Assembly: GCF_017916255.1 (NCBI RefSeq)
Contig: NZ_CP072827.1
Location: forward strand, 6,287,501 to 6,351,500
Direction: 5' to 3'
DNA length: 64,000 bases
DNA from: Streptomyces mobaraensis NBRC 13819 = DSM 40847
GTDB lineage: Bacteria; Actinomycetota; Actinomycetes; Streptomycetales; Streptomycetaceae
Numbering within the stretch: the first letter of the stretch is position 1; every line of letters begins with the position of its first letter. Made by a program: the position numbers and the translations under genes. The notes under the pieces were generated by a model. It was not told the DNA's origin and did not search any database. It saw only the letters and a program-made list of their open reading frames with translations. Shown in pieces: positions 58,171-64,000 of the stretch.

Positions 58171-59217
58171 TCACTGGTCGCGTTCGGTGGCCAGGCGGGT
58201 CAGACTGGTCAGGGCAGCCGCAGCGGCTGGCCGAAGCGTGGCGGCCCGGAGATGCCGAAGGGCGGTATCGGTGAGACGGCGGGCCTCGCCCAGGGCCCAG
58301 GTGCGGGCGCCGGTCTCCTCCATCAGCCGGACCGCCCGCTCCAACTGCCGCTGGTCCAGCGGGAGAGGCGAGGAGAGGAGACGGCCCAGGGCACGGCCGG
58401 CAGGGCTCTCGGTGTTGAGCGCGTAGGCGATGGGGCCGGTCTTCTTGCGCGCCGCCAGGTCGGACCACCGTGGTTTGCCCGTGGCCTCGGGGTGTCCCCA
58501 GACGTCCAGCAGATCGTCGGTGAGCTGGAACGCCGCCCCAAGGTGAGCCCCGAAGGCCCGCAGATGCTCCACCCTTGCCTGGTGGGCGCCCGCGGCGAGC
58601 GCGCCGAGAGCGCATGACGTGGCGGTCAGCGCCCCGGTTTTGGACTGCGCCATCGCCGAGGTGTCCGGCACGGACACGACCGGGCGGTCCTGGAAGACCA
58701 CGTCGGCGTATTCGCCCTCGATCAGGTTCTGCACGGCCTTGTTCAGTTCGGCCGGCCCGGTGTCCGCCAGCGGCCCACCCGCGTCCAGGAGCACCTCGGC
58801 GGCCAGGAAGAACAGTGCGTCCCCGGCAAGGATCCCGGCCGGTATCCCGAACGCGGCCCACAGCGCGGGGCGGCCCCTGCGTATGCGGTCCCCGTCGATG
58901 ATGTCGTCGTGCAGTAGTGACGCGTTGTGGACCAACTCGACCGCCACCGCCGCCGGCAGAGCGGCCATATGGTCCCCACCGACGCCCTGGCAGGACAGCA
59001 CCACCAGCGCCGGCCGCAGTCCCTTGCCCTGCTTCCCGGCAGGCCGCGTGCCGTCCGCCTCCCACCAGCCGAAATGGCACCCGGCAAGGTGCCGGATCCT
59101 GCTTGGCAGCCGCTCCACCGCCTCCCGTAACGACGGGGTGATCAACACACCGACCTGTTCGAGAATGTCCTGCGCCCGTTCTTGGGGTGCTGACGGTAAT
59201 GCGGCAGGTCCGTCCAT
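58171..59217 (-). CDS. Polyprenyl diphosphate synthase
   Basis: A 348-aa trans-prenyltransferase. The first motif is NASLLHDDIIDGDRIRRGRP near residue 100 and the second FQLTDDLLDVWGHPEATGKP near residue 225; KGLRPALVVLSCQG carries the diphosphate-binding residues. Small residues just before the first motif (NASLLHDD) would allow a chain longer than C15, but this is only suggestive. Operonic with the terpene synthase 29 bases downstream, so a dedicated precursor supplier. Starts at ATG 59217 behind AAGGAGGCC. Clearly paralogous to the hopanoid-operon synthase. Confidence 0.95.
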   Translation of the reverse strand: MDGPAALPSAPQERAQDILEQVGVLITPSLREAVERLPSRIRHLAGCHFGWWEADGTRPAGKQGKGLRPALVVLSCQGVGGDHMAALPAAVAVELVHNASLLHDDIIDGDRIRRGRPALWAAFGIPAGILAGDALFFLAAEVLLDAGGPLADTGPAELNKAVQNLIEGEYADVVFQDRPVVSVPDTSAMAQSKTGALTATSCALGALAAGAHQARVEHLRAFGAHLGAAFQLTDDLLDVWGHPEATGKPRWSDLAARKKTGPIAYALNTESPAGRALGRLLSSPLPLDQRQLERAVRLMEETGARTWALGEARRLTDTALRHLRAATLRPAAAAALTSLTRLATERDQ

Positions 59218-59658
59218 CCCGGCCTCCTTGTCTGCCCCGGGGGCGTATGAGGTTCCACCGGCCCTGTGCTACGGGGAAGGGACTTCCTCGAACGGTGCTC
59301 CCGCCCCACTGGTGTGGCAACAGCCCTGTCGGACAGGAGTACGGCTACATCCGGAAGCCGTCGGCACCACCGTGAACCAACGGGTCACCGGTCGGTCCGC
59401 CGCCGCCGGGGACCACGTCGGCGGACGACCGGTTCGGGATCGCGTGACTCCGCCGAAGGAAAGTCCTCGTGTCTCCGAGTGCCTGACCGCCGACGTCTCG
59501 TGGCCGGTGGACGTTCCCTGCGCACGAAGGAACCGTGGCGGCCGAACGCACTTCCGGTCGGCCGGCCGGGTGAGTGGGCGGTTCGCCTGGGGTAGCCCAT
59601 TGTGGGGTTCGTTGTCTCGTTATGGGGTTTCTCGCTCCTGGTGCGCGTGGGGGGTGCC
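59218..59658. other. Divergent promoter region between prenyl synthase and PKS
   Basis: No convincing gene in these 441 bases. It must carry promoters for both directions but no clean box pair can be assigned. A six-base stem (ACGGCT 59341-59346, AGCCGT 59356-59361) is the only structured element I see. Confidence 0.5.
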
Positions 59659-62600
59659 ATGGCCGAACTGCCGTCCCGGCCTGCCGGTTCCGCCGGTCGT
59701 CCGGTCGCGGTCGTCGGGGTGTCGTGCCGGCTGCCCGGGGGCGTCGGCGACCTGTCCGGGCTGTGGGAGGTGCTGGAGCAGGGCCGGGACGTGGTAGGCG
59801 AGGTGCCGGCGGACCGGTTCGACGTGCGCCGGTTCGTCGACGCGTCGATGCCACGCGTGGGCAAGAGCCGTACGGCGGCGGGGGGATTCCTCGACGACGT
59901 CGCCGGGTTCGACGCCGGGTACTTCGGGATCGCGCCCAAGGAGGCGTCACGGATGGACCCGCAGCACCGGCTGCTGCTGGAGCTGGCCGTGGAGGCGCTG
60001 GACGACGCGGGCATCGCGCCCGCACGGCTGGCCGGTTCGGACGCGGCCGTGTTCGTCGGGGTGTCGGACACGTCGTACGGCGGGCTGCAGATGATGCACC
60101 CGGAGGCGGTCAACGCCTACACCATGTCCGGCGGCGCGTCGTCCATCGCGGCGAACCGGCTGTCGCACTTCTTCGACCTGCGCGGGCCCAGCATGGTGGT
60201 GGACACGGCGTGTTCGTCCTCGCTGGTGGCCCTGGACCGGGCGTGCCGCACCCTGTGGGACGGCACCAGCGCGGTGGCGCTGTGCGGGGGAGTGAACGTC
60301 CTGCTGAGCCCCTACCACTTCGTCGGGTTCTCCCAGGCGGCCATGCTCTCGCCGACGGGCAGGTGCGCCGCGTTCTCCGCCGCCGCCGACGGCTTCGTCC
60401 GGGCGGAGGGCGGCGGTGTGGTGGTGCTGAAGCCCGCGGCGGACGCCGTGGCGGACGGCGACCGGATCCACGGGCTGATCCTGGGCACGGGGACGAACAG
60501 CGACGGCCGGACCATGGGCCTCGCCCTGCCCAGTGCGCGGGCGCAGGAGGAGCTGCTGCGGTCGGTGTACGAGCGGGCGGGCGTCGGCCCGGACGAGCTC
60601 GTGTACCTGGAGGCGCACGGGACGGGGACCCCGGTCGGGGACCCCGTGGAGTGCCAGGCCATCGGCCGGGCCCTGGGGCGGCCGCGGACCACCGGGGCCC
60701 TGCCCATCGGCTCGGCGAAGACCAACTTCGGTCACCTGGAGCCCGCTTCGGGGATCGTGGGCCTGCTCAAGGCCCTCCTCGTGCTCCGGCACCGGACCGT
60801 CCCGCCGACGCTGCACGCCACCCCGGCCCATCCCGACATCGACTTCGACGGACTGAACATCACGCCTGCCGCCGAGGCGCGCCCGACGGCGACCGTCGCC
60901 CGTCCCGTCGTCGGTGTCAACTCCTTCGGTTTCGGCGGCTCGAACGCTCATGTGGCCCTCACGGCCGGCCCCGGTGCGACGCCGGGCGGTGAGCCGGCGG
61001 GGCCTCCCGCGCCTCCCGCGCCTCCCGCGCCTCCCGCGCCTCCCGCGCCTCCCGCGGGGAGGCCCCTGCCGCTCGTCGTCTCGGCGCGCACGGCGGCGGC
61101 GCTGGCCGAGGCCGCGGCCGCCATGGTCGCGCGGCTCGAACCGGGTCTCACCGAGGGCGAGTTCTATGACATCGCCTACACCGCGTGCCGGCGTCGCGGA
61201 CTCCATCCGCACCGGCTGGCCGTCCTGGCGACCGTGAGGACGGCCGTCCCGCTGCTGCGGTCCTTCGCGCTCCCGGAACACGGCCCCGCGACGGAGACGG
61301 AGCCTCCCGCGACATCCACGGACCCGGCACCGGCCCTCGGCCAGGGCCTCCAGGGCCTGGGCGTGACGTCGCAGGCGGTCGAGCACGGACGGGTCGCGTT
61401 CGTCTTCCCGGGCAACGGCTCGCAGTGGGCCGGCATGGCCGCCGACCTGCTGGAGAGCAGCGCCGCGTTCCGCGCGGCGGTCGCGGAGGCGGACGAGCAC
61501 CTCTCGCCGCTCCTGGGCTGGTCGCCGCTCGACGAGCTCGCGGCACCGCCGGAGGCGCAGCGCATGTCGCTGACGCGGGTCGCACAGCCGCTGCTGTTCG
61601 TCGTTCAGGTCGGCCTCACACGGCTCTTGCGCGAACAGGGCATCACGCCGTACTGCGTCCTCGGGCACAGCGTCGGCGAGGTGGCGGCCGCCCACGTGGC
61701 GGGGGCGCTCGATCTGGGACAGGCGGCCCGAGTGGTCGCGGCGCGCAGCGCGCGGCAGGCGGACACCGCCGGGACGGGCCGGATGGCGGCCGTGGCGCTG
61801 GGCGAGGCCGACGTCCGGGAGGCGCTGGCGGACCATCCCGGAGTCGAGGTCGCCGCGGTCAACAGCGGGCGCGACGTGACCGTCGCCGGCCCGTCCGACG
61901 CCGTGCGCGTGTTCCTGGCGCGGCTGGCGGAGCAGGGGGTGGCCGGCACGGAACTCGACGTGGACCACGCGTTCCACAGCGCGGCCATGGACCCCGTCGA
62001 GCAGCCGCTGCGGGAGGCCCTCGCGGACCTGCGGCCCGCGGCCCCGGCCGTGCCGATGATCTCCACCGTGACGGGGGAGCCGGTGGACGGCACCGGCCTC
62101 GACGCGGCGTACTGGTGGCGCAACGTCCGCGAACCCGTCGCGTTCGCCCCCGCCGTGGAACGCGCCCTCGACCTCGGCGCCGACATCCTCCTGGAGGTCG
62201 GCCCGCACCCCGTCCTGAGCCCCTTCCTGCGGCGCGTCGCCGCCGGCCGGCCGCGCACGACGATCGCCGTGACCGGCACGCTGCGGCGGGGCGAACCCGG
62301 GGCGGAGGCGATGGGACGGGCGGTCGCCACGCTGCTCGCCCAGGGCGCGGACCCGGACTGGCGCGCGTACTTCCCCCGCCGGGGCGCGGTGGCGGACCTG
62401 CCCGCCTACCCCTGGCAGCGGGAACGTCACTGGAACGGCACGCCCCACAGCTGGCTGCGCACCAGCGGCTCCGGTGAACTGGACCACCCGCTGCTGGGCG
62501 AGCGGATGCCGGCGCCGTGGCCGACCTGGCAAGGGACGGTCGAACCGGTCCTCGTGCCCTGGCTGGCCGATCACCGACTGGCCGGATCCGTGGTCGTCCC

Positions 62601-64000
62601 GGCGACCGCCTACGTGGAGATGGCCCTGGCGGCGGGCAGGCTGGCGCTGGACCGCGCGGCCGAAGTGGACCATCTGGAGATCACCCGCCCCCTGGTGGTC
62701 CCGTGGGCGGACGCCGGCAGCGTCCGGGTCCAGCTCGCGATCAGCCCCGATGACGGACGGGTGCACATCACCAGCACCGACGCCCAGGCCCAGCGGCCGC
62801 GCCCCCATGTACGGGCACGGGTCCGGGCGCTGTACGGCCACGCCCCGGCGGACGTCGACGTGGCCGCCGCCCGGGCGCGCTGCCGCCGCACCACCATCAC
62901 CGGCGCGGAGCACTACGAGTCCGTCGGCCGGGCCGGACTGCGCTACGGGCCCGGCTTCCGGCTCCTCGACGTGCTGCACGTGGGCGACGGCGAGGTGCTG
63001 GCGGCCTACCGGCACCAGGCGGCGGACGATGCCTTCTCCGCCCACCCGGCCCTGCTGGACGCCGCCTTGCAGGCGGGGGCGCCGCTGCTCGGCGACGCCG
63101 TGGCGGACGGCGCCGTGTACCTGCCGGCGGCGATCGGTGCCGCCCGGGTGTGGCACCGCCCGGCGGCGACCGGGTGGGCGTACGCGCGCCGGCTCTCGGC
63201 CTCCGGGACCGAGGTGTGCTGGGACGTCCTGGTCACGGACGACGACGGGCGGGTCAGCGCCGAACTGCGGAGCTGCCGCCTCCGCCGGCTGGCCGGAGCC
63301 CACCGCACCCCTGTGACCGTCCATCACACCGTCCTCCGCGCGGTCACTTCTTACGACGAGCCGGTATCGGACGCGCTGCCGCCGGACGAGCTGTTGACGA
63401 CGGCGGTCGACGAACCCGTGCAGGGCGGACCGTCGTTGGCCGCGGCTGACGGGTCCGCGCGGGGTGAGCCGTCAGTGACCATGTCGGACGGATCGGCGCG
63501 GGGTGAGCCGTCGGGGGCCGTGACCGGCCGGCCCGTCTCGGGTGAGCCGTCGGGGACCCTGACCGGCCAATCCGTTCCGGGTGAGCCGTCGGGGACCGCG
63601 ACTGACGGACCCGTGCCGGGTGAGCCGTCGGGGACCGCGACCGGGCAACTCGCCCCGGACGAGCCGCCGATGACCGCCACGGACATCGCCTCGGCGGCCG
63701 CGCGACAGGTGGCGGCGCTGCGCGCCGACTGGCGCGGTCATGACTACCCCCGATTCGTGGCGGCCCTCAAAAAGGCCGCCGCCCACTGCTACGCCGCCGC
63801 CCTCGCCGCCTTCCTCCCGCGGCCTGACGCCCCCTTCACCGCGGCCGACCTCCTCCGCGTCGGCACGGTGCCCCGGCACGCCACGTTCCTCTCCGCCGTG
63901 CTGCCCGAACTGCGCCGTCACCGCCTGGTCGGCCGGGACGACTCCGGCGGGTACCGGCTGCTCCGCACCCGGTTCGACGACACCAAGGCGTTGCGCGACC
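59659..64000 (+). CDS. Type I polyketide synthase KS-AT-DH..., cut by window end
   Basis: At least 1447 residues. The ketosynthase spans about 15-440 with active Cys185 (VDTACSSSL), EAHGTGTPVGDP and KTNFGHLEPASG. An acyltransferase follows with Ser671 in GHSVGE and HAFH, the malonyl-type specificity signature. A dehydratase follows with His972 in DHRLAGSVVVP and DAALQAG. After a repeat-rich linker (about residues 1255-1340) another domain begins (AALRADWRGHDYPRFVAALK), probably methyltransferase-like; KR/ER/ACP would lie beyond. The layout resembles highly reducing iterative PKSs. ATG 59659. No loading module or docking domain is seen at the N-terminus. Divergent from the terpene pair. Confidence 0.95.
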   Translation, partial: MAELPSRPAGSAGRPVAVVGVSCRLPGGVGDLSGLWEVLEQGRDVVGEVPADRFDVRRFVDASMPRVGKSRTAAGGFLDDVAGFDAGYFGIAPKEASRMDPQHRLLLELAVEALDDAGIAPARLAGSDAAVFVGVSDTSYGGLQMMHPEAVNAYTMSGGASSIAANRLSHFFDLRGPSMVVDTACSSSLVALDRACRTLWDGTSAVALCGGVNVLLSPYHFVGFSQAAMLSPTGRCAAFSAAADGFVRAEGGGVVVLKPAADAVADGDRIHGLILGTGTNSDGRTMGLALPSARAQEELLRSVYERAGVGPDELVYLEAHGTGTPVGDPVECQAIGRALGRPRTTGALPIGSAKTNFGHLEPASGIVGLLKALLVLRHRTVPPTLHATPAHPDIDFDGLNITPAAEARPTATVARPVVGVNSFGFGGSNAHVALTAGPGATPGGEPAGPPAPPAPPAPPAPPAPPAGRPLPLVVSARTAAALAEAAAAMVARLEPGLTEGEFYDIAYTACRRRGLHPHRLAVLATVRTAVPLLRSFALPEHGPATETEPPATSTDPAPALGQGLQGLGVTSQAVEHGRVAFVFPGNGSQWAGMAADLLESSAAFRAAVAEADEHLSPLLGWSPLDELAAPPEAQRMSLTRVAQPLLFVVQVGLTRLLREQGITPYCVLGHSVGEVAAAHVAGALDLGQAARVVAARSARQADTAGTGRMAAVALGEADVREALADHPGVEVAAVNSGRDVTVAGPSDAVRVFLARLAEQGVAGTELDVDHAFHSAAMDPVEQPLREALADLRPAAPAVPMISTVTGEPVDGTGLDAAYWWRNVREPVAFAPAVERALDLGADILLEVGPHPVLSPFLRRVAAGRPRTTIAVTGTLRRGEPGAEAMGRAVATLLAQGADPDWRAYFPRRGAVADLPAYPWQRERHWNGTPHSWLRTSGSGELDHPLLGERMPAPWPTWQGTVEPVLVPWLADHRLAGSVVVPATAYVEMALAAGRLALDRAAEVDHLEITRPLVVPWADAGSVRVQLAISPDDGRVHITSTDAQAQRPRPHVRARVRALYGHAPADVDVAAARARCRRTTITGAEHYESVGRAGLRYGPGFRLLDVLHVGDGEVLAAYRHQAADDAFSAHPALLDAALQAGAPLLGDAVADGAVYLPAAIGAARVWHRPAATGWAYARRLSASGTEVCWDVLVTDDDGRVSAELRSCRLRRLAGAHRTPVTVHHTVLRAVTSYDEPVSDALPPDELLTTAVDEPVQGGPSLAAADGSARGEPSVTMSDGSARGEPSGAVTGRPVSGEPSGTLTGQSVPGEPSGTATDGPVPGEPSGTATGQLAPDEPPMTATDIASAAARQVAALRADWRGHDYPRFVAALKKAAAHCYAAALAAFLPRPDAPFTAADLLRVGTVPRHATFLSAVLPELRRHRLVGRDDSGGYRLLRTRFDDTKALRD
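61003..61056 (+). repeat. 9-base tandem repeat in the KS-AT linker
   Basis: Six perfect copies of CCTCCCGCG encode an Ala-Pro-Pro tract between ketosynthase and acyltransferase. Multiples of nine keep the frame, so copy number can vary without harm. Confidence 0.95.
63424..63680 (+). repeat. 39-base repeat after the dehydratase domain
   Basis: GGTGAGCCGTC recurs at 63463, 63502, 63541, 63580 and 63619 at exactly 39-base steps, with diverged units on both sides. Each encodes 13 residues around GEPSGT, making a flexible linker. Confidence 0.95.

Noticed and set aside
59947..63327. Minus-strand open frame of about 1126 codons antisense to the PKS
   Set aside because: GC-bias shadow with Arg/Gly-rich composition; the plus strand has intact KS, AT and DH motifs.

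Overview
The window is very GC-rich, with GTG, TTG and probably CTG start codons, ATGA/GTGA-coupled operons, XRE/DUF397 regulators, a hopanoid operon and a modular polyketide synthase. All of this points to a Streptomyces-type actinomycete chromosome. The order idi - CDF transporter - galE - polymer genes - hopanoid genes resembles, from memory, the S. coelicolor region around SCO6743-SCO6771. Synteny was not checked by search.

Layout. (1) 1-6771 holds housekeeping genes: tex (cut by the window edge), an SCO6745-family protein, an enoyl-CoA hydratase, an ATP-binding protein, idi, a cation-diffusion transporter and galE. (2) 7034-14112 is one tightly coupled operon: a CDP-alcohol phosphotransferase with an extra N-terminal domain, a nucleotidyltransferase, a glycerol-1-phosphate-dehydrogenase-like enzyme, a second CDP-alcohol phosphotransferase, a GT2 glycosyltransferase and a TagG/TagH-like ABC exporter. 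It looks like a pathway for a secreted polyol-phosphate/glycan cell-surface polymer. (3) 14437-27527 is the hopanoid operon hpnC-hpnD-hpnE-polyprenyl synthase-shc-hpnG-hpnH-ispG-dxs-hpnO. It carries MEP-pathway genes for precursor supply and three very small ORFs at gene junctions. (4) 27683-33438 is a minus-strand accessory block. A diaminopimelate-epimerase-like enzyme, a D-Ala-D-Ala-ligase-like ATP-grasp enzyme, a C39-like protease and a free-standing MurF C-terminal domain are translationally coupled. Next to them lie a Nudix-like protein, small unknowns and an XRE/DUF6879 regulatory pair with ACTTGCC-repeat promoters. This is the best candidate for an undescribed system.

(5) 33565-49103 holds mostly single genes: a phosphatase, a GDSL hydrolase, a WhiJ/AbaA-like regulatory trio (XRE, DUF397, HATPase), a methyltransferase, a carboxymuconolactone-decarboxylase-like protein, an AlkB-like dioxygenase, an aldo/keto reductase, an MBL-fold hydrolase, an alpha/beta hydrolase, small secreted and unknown proteins and a large Tat-exported propeller-amidohydrolase. 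(6) 49303-57061 begins with tRNA-Pro(GGG) and looks like a decaying island. It has a frameshifted DnaB-N-like pseudogene fused by deletion to a truncated NB-ARC regulator, tandem damaged ricin-lectin genes, a hydrolase, an Rpf/FG-GAP secreted protein and relaxase debris. (7) 57062-64000 has an atypical terpene synthase and a polyprenyl diphosphate synthase, divergent from a large type I PKS (KS-AT-DH...) that runs off the window end.

Limits: no searches were run, so family names rest on motifs and recognition. Most long open frames antisense to real genes are GC-bias shadows and were left out.
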